Translations under genes and position numbers: made by a program
Shown: one piece after another, positions 43,463-52,189 of the stretch
How the letters are laid out: every line of letters starts with the position of its first letter
How positions within the stretch are numbered: the first letter of the stretch is position 1
Origin: Methyloligella sp050110875
GTDB taxonomy: Bacteria; Pseudomonadota; Alphaproteobacteria; Rhizobiales; Methyloligellaceae
DNA length: 64,000 nt
NCBI GenBank assembly: GCA_050110875.1
Contig: CP188828.1
Coordinates: forward strand, 434,001-498,000
Direction: 5' to 3'
Notes under the pieces: model-generated
The model's input: only the letters and a program-made list of their open reading frames with translations
Told to the model about the DNA's origin: nothing
The model's database searches: none

Positions 43463-44598
43463 GCGGCCGAGGCGGGAACGCCCTCCTTCAGCATCGCCGC
43501 GACATGCTCGGCGATTGCCATCGAAGAGGTCAGGCCGGGACTCTCGATGCCGTAGAGGGCGACGAGGCCGGGCATGCCGTGGGCTTCCGGCCCGTCGATC
43601 CTGAAATCGGCCGCCGGCGCTCCTTCCGGATAAATCTTGGCGCGGATGCCGACATAGTCCGGATAGAGCGCGTTTTCCGGCAGGTTCGGCCAGTAAAGCC
43701 GGATCGCCTGCTCGAAACGCGCCAGCCGGGCACCGCCCTGCTCGTCGAAATTGTAATCCGGCCGCTCCACCCATTGGTTGTCGGGGCCGAATTTCAGCCG
43801 GCCGGCCAGATCGAGGGTCGCGTGGACGCCGAGCCAGGCCCCGCTGGGCATGGGATAGATCAGGTGCTTGAACGGGCTGGTGCCGGCAAAAGAGAAATAA
43901 TGCCCTTTGACGGGATAGGTCTTGGGAATCTCGTACGGGCCCGGATACAGCAAATTCCGGGCAAGCCGGCTGCTTTCCAGACCGGCGGCGATGACGAGAC
44001 GCCGGCAGGTCACCGTGAACGACCTGCCGTTTTCCGATGTCGCGATCGAGAAGAGCTCGCCCTGCCGTTCCAGACGGTCGACATTGGTGTTGAACACCGC
44101 TTGGCCGCCACTCTCGGCCAGGTCGCCTTCCAGCGCCACCATGAGTTCGTGGCTGTCGATGATGCCTGAGGATGGCGAGAGGAGAGCGGCGACGCTGTGG
44201 ATCTCCGGCTCCATCGCCCGCACTTCGTGCCCCGTGAGCTCGAGCAGATCGTCCACCCCGTTCCGGGCGCCGTTCACCTTCAGCATCTTGAGATTGGGGA
44301 TCTCCGCCGCGGAGGTCGCCACGATGATCTTGCCGCAGCGCTGCATGGGAATGCTTCGCTCTTTGGCGTAGTCGTAAAGCATCCGCCGGCCCTGGACGCA
44401 GAGCTTCGCCCGCAGGGACCCGGGGGGATAGTAGAGCCCCGCATGGATCACCTCGGAATTGCGCGAGCTCGCCTCCATGCCGATGGACGCATGGCGTTCC
44501 AACAGCAGAAGCTCTCTACCGGTCTTGGCCAGGGCGCGGCCGATCGCAAGTCCGACCACCCCGCCGCCGATAACTATGGTGTCGACATCTGGTGCCAC
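43459..44598 (-). CDS. FAD-dependent oxidoreductase, LhgO-like
   Basis: 379 residues with a GTG start at 44598. DTIVIGGGVVGLAIGRALAKTGRELLLLER is the FAD-binding start. EASSRNSEVIHAGLYYPPGSLRAKLCVQGRRMLYDY closely follows the L-2-hydroxyglutarate oxidase pattern, and the C-terminus has DFRIDGPEAHGMPGLVALYGIESPGLTSSMAIAEHVA. The family oxidises L-2-hydroxyglutarate or similar 2-hydroxy acids. It converges on the aminotransferase gene with stops overlapping by four bases. A place in a polysaccharide locus may be coincidence, or it may recycle 2-hydroxy acids linked to the transamination; this is open. Confidence 0.85.
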   Translation of the reverse strand: MAPDVDTIVIGGGVVGLAIGRALAKTGRELLLLERHASIGMEASSRNSEVIHAGLYYPPGSLRAKLCVQGRRMLYDYAKERSIPMQRCGKIIVATSAAEIPNLKMLKVNGARNGVDDLLELTGHEVRAMEPEIHSVAALLSPSSGIIDSHELMVALEGDLAESGGQAVFNTNVDRLERQGELFSIATSENGRSFTVTCRRLVIAAGLESSRLARNLLYPGPYEIPKTYPVKGHYFSFAGTSPFKHLIYPMPSGAWLGVHATLDLAGRLKFGPDNQWVERPDYNFDEQGGARLARFEQAIRLYWPNLPENALYPDYVGIRAKIYPEGAPAADFRIDGPEAHGMPGLVALYGIESPGLTSSMAIAEHVAAMLKEGVPASAA

Positions 44599-44721
44599 GA
44601 CCCGTTATTCCGCATTCGAATCGCTTCGCAGGGTATCGGGGGTAAGCCGCCGCCGATAGAGTGCCGCGGCTCCGAATGGAAGCAGGAATTGAGACATGAG
44701 CATGAGGGCGGGAGCTTGCCG

Positions 44722-45729
44722 ATGAAAATTCTGGTGACCGGCGCGGCAGGTTTCATCGGCTTTCATACGGCCAAAGCCCTGCTCGCGCGCGGCGATGAGG
44801 TGATCGGTCTCGATAATCTCAACGATTATTACGACGTAACCCTTAAAGAAGCACGACTCGCGCAGCTTCGGGAACTGCCGGGTTTCAGCTTCCACAAGCT
44901 CGACCTGGCGGATACCGGCGCCATCGCGAAACTCTTCGCCGAGACGCAGCCGCAGCGGGTCGTCCACCTCGGTGCGCAAGCGGGCGTGCGCTATTCCCTG
45001 AAGGACCCGCACGCCTATGCCCAATCCAATCTGGTCGGATTCCTGAACATCCTGGAAGGCTGCCGGCAGCAAAAGGTGGAGCATCTGGTGTTCGCCTCCT
45101 CGAGCTCGGTCTATGGCGGCAACACCAAGACGCCCTTCAGCGTGCACGATCCCGTCGACCATCCGTTGAGCCTCTATGCGGCGACCAAGCAATCCAACGA
45201 GCTGATGGCGCATGCTTACGCTCATCTCTATCACCTGCCGGTGACGGGACTGCGCTTCTTCACGGTCTACGGGCCGTGGGGACGGCCGGACATGTCGCCC
45301 TTCATCTTCACCAAGCGGATCCTCGAGGGCGTGCCGATCCAGGTTTTCAACAACGGGAAGCACGCCCGGGATTTCACCTATATCGACGATATCGTGGACG
45401 GCGTGGTGCATGCGGTGGACAAGCCCGCCGCACCAAATCCGGACTGGTCCGGCGAGAATCCCGATCCCGCCACCTCATCGGCGCCCTACAGACTCTACAA
45501 TATCGGCAATAACAGCCCCGTGCCGCTGATGGACTATATCGCCTGCATCGAGACGGCGACGGGCAAGGAGGCGGTGAAGGAGTTCCTTCCCATGCAGCCC
45601 GGCGACGTGCCGGTCACCTATGCGGATATCGACGATTTGCAAACGGATATCGGGTTTCGCCCGGATACGCCGCTGGAGACCGGCATGGCGCGCTTCGTGG
45701 CCTGGTATCGCGATTTCTACGGCATCTGA
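44722..45729 (+). CDS. UDP-glucuronate 4-epimerase (LpsL/Uge-like)
   Basis: 335 residues from ATG at 44722, with GGGAG seven bases upstream; the frame is open further upstream without similarity. Motifs: MKILVTGAAGFIGFHTAKALLARGDEVIGLDNLNDYYDVTLKEARL, VVHLGAQAGVRYSLKDP, VFASSSSVYGGNTKTPFSVHDPVDHPLSLYAATKQSNELMAHAYAHLY (YxxxK) and RFFTVYGPWGRPDMS. This is the SDR epimerase group that interconverts UDP-glucuronate and UDP-galacturonate. In rhizobia the equivalent gene (lpsL) is near rkpK/ugd, as it nearly is here. Confidence 0.93.
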   Translation: MKILVTGAAGFIGFHTAKALLARGDEVIGLDNLNDYYDVTLKEARLAQLRELPGFSFHKLDLADTGAIAKLFAETQPQRVVHLGAQAGVRYSLKDPHAYAQSNLVGFLNILEGCRQQKVEHLVFASSSSVYGGNTKTPFSVHDPVDHPLSLYAATKQSNELMAHAYAHLYHLPVTGLRFFTVYGPWGRPDMSPFIFTKRILEGVPIQVFNNGKHARDFTYIDDIVDGVVHAVDKPAAPNPDWSGENPDPATSSAPYRLYNIGNNSPVPLMDYIACIETATGKEAVKEFLPMQPGDVPVTYADIDDLQTDIGFRPDTPLETGMARFVAWYRDFYGI

Positions 45730-45845
45730 TTGCCCCATCGGACGCCTCCGGTCTTCTCCACAGGAGCGTCTTCATGGTTCCGACGCGCTTCTCCTTTATG
45801 GGACCGTGGTCTATCCTGCGCTCCGAACAAGGGAGGGTACTTGTA

Positions 45846-46055
45846 ATGCGCGTGCTTATACTACTGGTTGTTATTATCGTGGCTCTGGTGATCGTTCAGC
45901 ATGAGCGGAACGATTGTCAGTGGGGCGAGTCCGGTTGGATGGAATGCATCCTGACGGTCGGCGAGGTGTCGGCGCCGGATGCCGGCTCCACCACCGATAC
46001 CGAGAGCGACAGCGAGACGGCGCCGGGCGACCAGGGTCCCGACGTTTCTCCGTAG
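45846..46055 (+). CDS. small membrane or secreted peptide of unknown function
   Basis: 69 residues from ATG at 45846, with GGGAGGG eight bases upstream. Residues 2-17 are a very hydrophobic helix (RVLILLVVIIVALVIV), followed by a short Cys/Trp-containing piece (NDCQWGESGWMECIL) whose two cysteines could form a disulfide, and an acidic Ser/Thr/Asp tail. A clear terminator follows 18 bases after the stop. The ribosome site and terminator make this a likely real gene. No family was recognised. It could be a single-pass membrane peptide or an exported one with an uncleaved signal. Confidence 0.6.
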   Translation: MRVLILLVVIIVALVIVQHERNDCQWGESGWMECILTVGEVSAPDAGSTTDTESDSETAPGDQGPDVSP

Positions 46056-46072
46056 CGGACGCAATCAGAATG

Positions 46073-46101
46073 GATGCGGGACGCTCAGCCCCGCATCTTT
46101 T
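46073..46101 (+). terminator. rho-independent terminator after the small peptide gene
   Basis: GATGCGGG (46073-46080) pairs perfectly with CCCGCATC (46090-46097) around a 9-base loop and is followed by TTTT (46098-46101). It ends transcription of the 69-residue gene and separates it from the convergent DHFR-like gene. Confidence 0.85.
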
Positions 46102-46144
46102 CCATGCGCGTGACCCGACGGCTGTCGCCGAGAGCCGCACGGCG

Positions 46145-46543
46145 TCATTTCGTTTGGGTGAGCCATTCCGGATTGAACCAGCGATCGGCCTCGCCGTCGT
46201 AGGGCAGCCGGTTGATGTCCCAATGCTGGATATAGGGGGCGTAGACGTCCCAGACCGGCGGTCCCCCGCCGACATAGACGATGCGGTCGGGAAATTTCGC
46301 CAAGACCTCTTCCGGATCCATATGGGAGCGGATCTCGAAAATGGTCCGGTCCTCGTAGGCATAGCCGGGCACCGAGGCGATGGTGGTCGGGCCCGCGATC
46401 AGGACATGACCTCGTGTCACGTCGAAAAACCTTGCCACGTCGGCCTTATATTCCCTCCCCTGGTTGCCTTCCCAAGGTAGCCTTCCGTGAAGGCCGAGCT
46501 GGCCGCGCTGTCCAATGGCAATGATCGAGCGGATATCCGCCAT
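46145..46543 (-). CDS. short dihydrofolate-reductase-like protein
   Basis: 132 residues from ATG at 46543; the frame allows a start six codons earlier. SIIAIGQRGQLGLHGRLPWEG matches the DHFR opening (A-x-x-x-x-x-IG-x-x-x-x-LPW). KADVARFFDVTRGHVLIAGPTT matches the helix with the catalytic Asp and the following GRxT strand, here AGPTT. VYVGGGPPVWDVYAPYIQ matches the NADPH-binding IGGxxIY region. The usual last two strands (about 25 residues) are missing, so it is shorter than the usual 160. It may be a minimal or divergent DHFR, or a related pteridine reductase. It is divergent from the EamA gene at 46652. Confidence 0.7.
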   Translation of the reverse strand: MADIRSIIAIGQRGQLGLHGRLPWEGNQGREYKADVARFFDVTRGHVLIAGPTTIASVPGYAYEDRTIFEIRSHMDPEEVLAKFPDRIVYVGGGPPVWDVYAPYIQHWDINRLPYDGEADRWFNPEWLTQTK

Positions 46544-46651
46544 GCTGTCTGCCCCTCGCAAGTTTCACCTGCCCCGCCCCTACCATGTCAGGGCCGGCTT
46601 GGGCATGAAATTCGAGACCGCGGCCAGCTTCCGAGGCGGTCGCGTCTAGGC

Positions 46652-47587
46652 ATGGATAACCGGCTGCTTTCCGAAGGGTTCGAAGGTCCGCGCCACCGGT
46701 TGATCGCGATCGCGCTGATGGCGGGAGCGGTGGTGAGCTTTTCCCTGCTGGATTCGACGGCGAAGTATCTGGTGACCGAAGGGCTGCCCGTGGCCGAGGT
46801 GGTCTGGATCCGCTTCACCGCCCACGCCATCTTCACATCGCTGGTGCTTTGGCCGATCGCGACCTCCTCGCCGTTCCGTAGCAAGAAGCCCTTCCACCAG
46901 CTTCTCCGCTCTCTCTTCATGTTCGGCGCGACGGCGATGAATTTCTTCGCCCTGCGCTTCCTGCAGCTCGACCAGACGGTGACCATCTTCTTCCTGACGC
47001 CGCTGATCGTGGCGGGTCTGGCGGGCCCGATCCTCGGCGAATGGGTCGGCTGGCGGCGCCTTGTGGCCATCCTGATCGGATTCGTCGGCGTCTTGATCGT
47101 GATCCGGCCCGGCCTGGGCGGGATTCACTGGGCGGCGAGCCTGACGCTCGCGGCCACGTTCTGCCTCGCCCTCTACAGCATCTGGACCCGCTATCTCGCT
47201 CATTACGATCCGGCGGAGGTGACGCAATTCTATTCGCCCGTTGCGGGCGTGGTGCTCGCCATGCCGTTTGCGATCCTCGGCTGGGAGACGCCGCAAGAGC
47301 CCTTCACCTGGCTGCTGCTCGCCACGCTGGGGCTCTGGGGCGGCGGCGGCCATTGGCTCTTGATCCTGGCCCATCGCCGGGCGCAGGCGCCGGTCCTGGC
47401 GCCCTTCATCTATGTGGGGCTGCTGTCGAACACCCTGATCGGCTATCTGGTTTTCGGCGACATCCCGACCTGGTGGACCCTTGCGGGCGGCGCCGTCGTC
47501 ATCCTGTCCGGTCTCTATTTGATCTGGCGGGAGCGTCAGACCGGCAAGGGCGAAGGCGGGCCCGCGGCCGATATCGCCTCGCAATAA
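46652..47587 (+). CDS. EamA/DMT-family permease
   Basis: 311 residues, ten predicted membrane helices arranged as two five-helix EamA repeats. Examples are AIALMAGAVVSFSLLDSTAKYLV, VVWIRFTAHAIFTSLVLW, FFALRFLQLDQTVTIFFLTPLIVAGLAGPILGEWVGWRR (the typical repeat boundary) and FIYVGLLSNTLIGYLVFGDIPTWWTLAGGAVVILSGLYLIW. It opens MDNRLLSEGFEGPRHRL at 46652. These permeases move amino acids, nucleosides or other small metabolites; the substrate cannot be told. It seems to be transcribed alone. Confidence 0.88.
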   Translation: MDNRLLSEGFEGPRHRLIAIALMAGAVVSFSLLDSTAKYLVTEGLPVAEVVWIRFTAHAIFTSLVLWPIATSSPFRSKKPFHQLLRSLFMFGATAMNFFALRFLQLDQTVTIFFLTPLIVAGLAGPILGEWVGWRRLVAILIGFVGVLIVIRPGLGGIHWAASLTLAATFCLALYSIWTRYLAHYDPAEVTQFYSPVAGVVLAMPFAILGWETPQEPFTWLLLATLGLWGGGGHWLLILAHRRAQAPVLAPFIYVGLLSNTLIGYLVFGDIPTWWTLAGGAVVILSGLYLIWRERQTGKGEGGPAADIASQ

Positions 47588-47743
47588 GTGCGGGAACCTG
47601 GCGCCTCCTGGCAGCCGTCTTCAGCTTTTGTTTACCTCTGTGAACGCGGCAGGAAACTTCTCAGGCCTCAAGCGGTTCATACTGAGACGCGGGGGAAAGG
47701 ACCCGAATGCGCGGCGTCGAAGAGACGTCCGACGAGGATGACG

Positions 47744-48298
47744 ATGATCGCTACTCTGCCCCAAACACTCGCCAAGGCCGTGGTGCCGGCCCTCGCAACG
47801 CTCGCTTTCGCCGGATCGGTTCCTGCCGTGCAGGCTCAGGACAAGGAAAGCGTGACCGTGGCGATGCGGGTCACCCCTTCCGCCTCGCCCAACGTCACGG
47901 TCGTGCCGAAGAATTCGGCCGAAGAGAAGACGAAAGGATTTAAACTTTCCGGCGAGATGCGCGAGGGGATCCAAGATACGGTGCGCAAGCAGCTGAAGGC
48001 GCTCGCCAAGGGCGATGCCAATATGGCCTTCGCCAATCTGTCCCCCCAGACCCAACGATATTTCGCCGAGCCGCAGCGCTTCATGAACAGCGTCGCCACG
48101 GACGCGCCGCCGATGGTCGAGACGAAGAGCTTCGCTTTTCTCGGAATCGAGCAGGACCGGGATGGCGCCCTGCAGCAGGTTCTGCTGACCGATGAGGAAG
48201 GCCGGAGCTGGCTCGCCAAGTTCCGCGTCGAACGGCTCGCCGGCGACTGGCGGGTCGAGAGCTGCGTCGTGGAGGCGGTTCCCGGACAGCAAGCCTAA
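47744..48298 (+). CDS. DUF4864 domain protein, exported
   Basis: 184 residues from ATG at 47744, with GAGG six bases upstream; an ATG at 47738 directly abuts that site and is less likely. A signal peptide (AKAVVPALATLAFAGSVPAVQAQ) ends near residue 28. The DUF4864 region is residues about 72-180: RKQLKALAKGDANMAFANLSPQTQRYFAEPQRFMNSV and the beta part LQQVLLTDEEGRSWLAKFRVERLAGDWRVESC. The fold resembles small NTF2-type domains. Function unknown; periplasmic location expected. It converges with tgt, whose stop overlaps by four bases. Confidence 0.8.
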   Translation: MIATLPQTLAKAVVPALATLAFAGSVPAVQAQDKESVTVAMRVTPSASPNVTVVPKNSAEEKTKGFKLSGEMREGIQDTVRKQLKALAKGDANMAFANLSPQTQRYFAEPQRFMNSVATDAPPMVETKSFAFLGIEQDRDGALQQVLLTDEEGRSWLAKFRVERLAGDWRVESCVVEAVPGQQA

Positions 48299-49452
48299 GA
48301 TTCTCCGTACGACTCGCTCCCCTCCGGGCCGGCGTCTCCGTAGCGCCGGCCCAATTCTTTTGCGAACGCATCGTAGCTGCCGGCAGCGATGGCCTCGCGG
48401 GCGCGCCCCATCAGCTCTTGGTAAAAGTGAACATTGGCCCAGCTGAGCAGCATGGCCCCGAGAATCTCGCCCGACTTCACCAGGTGATGGAGATAGGCGC
48501 GGGAATATTGCGCCGCCGGGCAGCCGCTCTCCGGATCGAGGGGCGTGGCGTCCTCCGCATAGCGGCTATTGCGCAAATTGCAGCGGCCGGACCAGGTGAA
48601 GGCCTGGCCGTGACGGCCGGAACGGGTCGGCATGACGCAGTCGAACATGTCGACGCCCTTGCCGATGGCTGCGACGAGATCCTGGGGCGTGCCCACCCCC
48701 ATGAGATAGCGGGGCTTGTCCTCGGGGAGAAACGCATTGGTCGCCTCCACCATCTCGATCATCATCCCATGGCCCTCGCCCACGGCGAGCCCGCCGATGG
48801 CATAGCCCGGGAAGCCGATCTCGACCAGGGCGTTCGCGCTCTCCTCGCGCAGGTCGGGATAGGTGCTGCCCTGGACGATACCGAACAAGGCCTGGCCGGG
48901 CTCGGCCCTCTCCCGGAAGGCCGTCTTGGACCGGGCCGCCCAGCGCATGGAAAGATCGAGAGACCGCTTCGCCTCGCCGCGCTCGGCGGGGAACGGCGTG
49001 CACTCGTCGAGCACCATCTGAATATCGGAGCCGAGCAGGCATTGGATCTCGACCGCCCGCTCCGGGGTGAGCATGTGGCGCGAGCCGTCGATATGGGACT
49101 GGAAGGCGACCCCTTCCTCGGTGATCTTGCGCAGCTTGGACAGGGACATGACCTGATAGCCGCCGGAGTCGGTCAGGATCGGCTTTTCCCAATGCATGAA
49201 GCGGTGAAGCCCGCCGAGCTTCGCCACGCGCTCGGCCCCGGGGCGCAGCATCAAATGATAGGTGTTGCCCAGGATGATATCGGCGCCGGTCGCCTGCACG
49301 GTCTCCGGGAACATGGCCTTGACCGTCGCCGCCGTGCCCACGGGCATGAAGGCGGGCGTACGGATGATACCGCGGAGCGTCGCGATCTCGCCGCGACGGG
49401 CGGCGCCGTCTTGGGCCAGAAGCTTGAAGGAAAAGTCTTGGCTTTCGCTCAC
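48295..49452 (-). CDS. tgt: tRNA-guanine transglycosylase
   Basis: 385 residues from GTG at 49452 with AAGGAG seven bases upstream; in-frame codons further upstream have no similarity. Motifs: RRGEIATLRGIIRTPAFMPVGTAATVKAM, LTDSGGYQVMSL (with the catalytic Asp in DSGGYQ), GSDIQMVLDECTPFPA, FGIVQGSTYPDLR, YAIGGLAVGEG and the nucleophilic Asp region GVDMFDCVMPTR, then GRCNLRN and CPAAQYSRAYLHHL, which hold zinc ligands. It inserts preQ1 into tRNAs with GUN anticodons, the step before QueA. It lies 67 bases after queA in the same unit. Confidence 0.96.
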   Translation of the reverse strand: MSESQDFSFKLLAQDGAARRGEIATLRGIIRTPAFMPVGTAATVKAMFPETVQATGADIILGNTYHLMLRPGAERVAKLGGLHRFMHWEKPILTDSGGYQVMSLSKLRKITEEGVAFQSHIDGSRHMLTPERAVEIQCLLGSDIQMVLDECTPFPAERGEAKRSLDLSMRWAARSKTAFRERAEPGQALFGIVQGSTYPDLREESANALVEIGFPGYAIGGLAVGEGHGMMIEMVEATNAFLPEDKPRYLMGVGTPQDLVAAIGKGVDMFDCVMPTRSGRHGQAFTWSGRCNLRNSRYAEDATPLDPESGCPAAQYSRAYLHHLVKSGEILGAMLLSWANVHFYQELMGRAREAIAAGSYDAFAKELGRRYGDAGPEGSESYGES

Positions 49453-49519
49453 GTGCGGCTCCTTCACCTCGCCCCTGTGGGGAGAGGGAGCCCGCACTGC
49501 CGTGTCGCCGCTTCGTACA

Positions 49520-50611
49520 TCATTCGCTTTCCGTCGTGGCTCCCGGGCTGAGCAAACAGGCATCGCCGTAGGAATAGAAGCGATAGCCCTGCGCGATAGC
49601 ATGGGCATAGGCCTCGCGCATCACCTCCAGGCCGGAAAAGGCCGCCACCAGCATGAAAAGCGTGGAGCGCGGCAGGTGGAAGTTGGTCATCAGCCGGTCG
49701 ACATAGCGAAAACGATAGCCGGGGGTGATGAAGATGTCGGTGGCGCCGCTGAAAGGCTGCAGCACGCCTTTCTCGTCGGCGGCGCTCTCCAGGAGCCGCA
49801 GGGCCGTGGTGCCGACGGCGACCACCTTGCCGCCCCGCGCCTTGACCGCATTCAAGGCATCGGCAGTAGCCTCGCCGACGATGCCCGTCTCGGCATGCAT
49901 GACATGGTCCTTCGTGTCCTCTGCCTTCACCGGCAGGAAGGTGCCCGGCCCGACATGCAGCGTCAGCCAGTGCCTTTCGATGCCGCGCTCCGCAAGTGCC
50001 GCCATGAGGTCTTCGGTGAAGTGGAGCCCAGCGGTCGGGGCCGCGACCGCGCCTTCATGCTTGGCGTAGATGGTCTGATAGTCCTGCCGGTCGCGCTCCT
50101 CCGCCGGCCGCCGCGAGGCGATATAGGGTGGAAGCGGCATGGCCCCATGCCGCGCGATCGCCTCGTCCAACGCCGGCCCGGACAGATCGAAGGCAAGGGT
50201 GACGGCACCCCCCTCGCCCTTCGTCTCCACCGTGGCATCGAGATGCCCTGCCAGGCAGAGATCGCCGTCCCCGCCGAAGACGATCCGGTCGCCTTCGCGA
50301 AGCCGCTTGGCGGGTCGCGCCAATCCTCGCCAGCGGCTGTCGTCGCATCTCTCGGTGAGGTTGACCGTCACGGAAGCGGCAGCCTCGTCGCGCCGCCGGA
50401 TTCCTTTCAGCTCGGCCGGGATCACGCGGGTGTCGTTGAAGACCAGCGCATCGCCGGGCGACAGCAAATCGGGAAGATCCCGGACGATGCAGTCGCGGAG
50501 CGCGCCGCTCGCCCCGTCGACGGCAAGCAGCCGCGCGGAATCCCGCGGGCTCACGGGCCGCAGGGCAATCAGCGCCTCAGGGAGATGGAAATCGAACAGA
50601 TCGGTGCGCAA
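49520..50611 (-). CDS. queA: S-adenosylmethionine:tRNA ribosyltransferase-isomerase
   Basis: 363 residues. The start RTDLFDFHLPEALIALRPVSPRDSARLL uses TTG at 50611; no ATG fits the conserved opening. DALVFNDTRVIPAEL, YQTIYAKHEGAVAAPTAGLHFT, LTLHVGPGTFLPVK and ITPGYRFRYVDRLMTNFHLPRSTLFMLVAAF are the diagnostic QueA motifs. It adds the epoxycyclopentanediol part from SAM to preQ1 in tRNA, giving epoxyqueuosine. It precedes tgt in the same minus-strand group. Confidence 0.95.
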   Translation of the reverse strand: MRTDLFDFHLPEALIALRPVSPRDSARLLAVDGASGALRDCIVRDLPDLLSPGDALVFNDTRVIPAELKGIRRRDEAAASVTVNLTERCDDSRWRGLARPAKRLREGDRIVFGGDGDLCLAGHLDATVETKGEGGAVTLAFDLSGPALDEAIARHGAMPLPPYIASRRPAEERDRQDYQTIYAKHEGAVAAPTAGLHFTEDLMAALAERGIERHWLTLHVGPGTFLPVKAEDTKDHVMHAETGIVGEATADALNAVKARGGKVVAVGTTALRLLESAADEKGVLQPFSGATDIFITPGYRFRYVDRLMTNFHLPRSTLFMLVAAFSGLEVMREAYAHAIAQGYRFYSYGDACLLSPGATTESE

Positions 50612-50623
50612 GGCGCTTTACGG

Positions 50624-51079
50624 CTACAGGAGCCGCACCATGAGCGCGCCCACGAGAACCAGGATCGCGCCGGTGACGCGGCCGATGGAAAGGTCGCGCT
50701 CCAGCAGCTCGAACAGGGCGAAGCGGTCCAGCAGGAGCGCGGTGAAGAGTTGGCCGGCAATGGCGAGGGCCATGACGGCGGCGATGCCGATCCGGGGCGC
50801 CAGCACGATGGTCATGGTGACGAAGCCTGCGCCCAGGAGTCCGCCGGCGAAGATCATATAGGCCGGCATTGTGGTGAGCGCGCCGAAATCGGTGCTGCCG
50901 CGGGCGAACAGCCCCGTCAGAACGAGCAACGCCAGAGTGCCGACGCAAAAGGAAAGCGTGGCGGCCGCGATCGGGTTGCCGAGATGGGCCGCCGCCTGAG
51001 CGTTGATCGGTGCTTGCAGGGCGATGAACCCACCGCCGACAAACGCCAGAAGCGTCAGGAGAATCCCGTGCGCCCCCAT
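50624..51079 (-). CDS. small DMT-family permease (YdcZ/DUF606 type)
   Basis: 151 residues with five hydrophobic helices, from ATG at 51079. It opens LLTLLAFVGGGFIALQAPINAQAAAHLGNPIAAATLSFCVGTLALLVLTG, the pattern of DUF606/YdcZ half-size transporters, and ends AILVLVGALMVRLL. Half-size members work as dimers. The substrate is unknown. It sits 12 bases before queA, so it is probably in the same transcript as queA and the cyclophilins. Confidence 0.85.
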   Translation of the reverse strand: MGAHGILLTLLAFVGGGFIALQAPINAQAAAHLGNPIAAATLSFCVGTLALLVLTGLFARGSTDFGALTTMPAYMIFAGGLLGAGFVTMTIVLAPRIGIAAVMALAIAGQLFTALLLDRFALFELLERDLSIGRVTGAILVLVGALMVRLL

Positions 51080-51104
51080 CCGACTGCCCTTTCCACCTTG
51101 CCGC

Positions 51105-51575
<471 letters not shown>

Positions 51576-51586
51576 GGTGGCCTCCC

Positions 51587-52189
51587 TTACTGCTGCTGAA
51601 GCGCTTGCTTCGCTTTTTCTTGGGATGCCGCGTCGGCATCGGCGGCAATCTGCATCTTCACGATCTTGTCCGGGTTCTCCACCGTACCGGACGGCGGCGT
51701 TCCGCGCTTGATCTCGTCGACATGCTCCATACCGTCGACCACCTCGCCCCAGACGGTGTATTGCCCGTTCAGGGAGGGCGTCTCGGCGAACATGATGAAG
51801 AACTGGCTGTTGGCGCTGTTCGGATCCTGGCTGCGCGCGGCGCCGACCGTGCCGCGAACGAAAGGTTCGTCGGAGAATTCGGCTTCCACATCCGGATAAT
51901 CGGAGCCGCCCATGCCGGTGCCGGTCGGGTCGCCGGTCTGGGCCATGAAGCCATCAAGCACACGGTGGAAGACGATGCCGTCATAGAAGCCTTCGCGGGT
52001 GAGCTTCTTGATGCGCTCCACATGCTTGGGCGCCAGGTCGGGGCGCAGGAGAATGGTGACGCGGCCATCCTTGAGGTCGAGAAGCACAGTATTCTCGAGC
52101 GTTTTTTCGGGTGCCGCCTGGACGGCGGTCGCAACCGGCGCGAAAGCGAAAAGCAAGCCGGCAATCAAAGCAATACGGGCGAAAATCAT
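51587..52189 (-). CDS. cyclophilin-type peptidyl-prolyl cis-trans isomerase, periplasmic
   Basis: 200 residues with a signal peptide (IFARIALIAGLLFAFAPVATAVQAA) followed by the same cyclophilin core as its neighbour: IVFHRVLDGFMAQTGDPTGTGMGGSDYPDVEAEF and SANSQFFIMFAETPSLNGQYTVWGEVVDGM. It should act on periplasmic proteins. Its ATG overlaps the coaD stop (ATGA), and 11 bases separate it from the cytoplasmic copy. The pair is probably an old tandem duplication, conserved in rhizobia. Confidence 0.95.
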   Translation of the reverse strand: MIFARIALIAGLLFAFAPVATAVQAAPEKTLENTVLLDLKDGRVTILLRPDLAPKHVERIKKLTREGFYDGIVFHRVLDGFMAQTGDPTGTGMGGSDYPDVEAEFSDEPFVRGTVGAARSQDPNSANSQFFIMFAETPSLNGQYTVWGEVVDGMEHVDEIKRGTPPSGTVENPDKIVKMQIAADADAASQEKAKQALQQQ

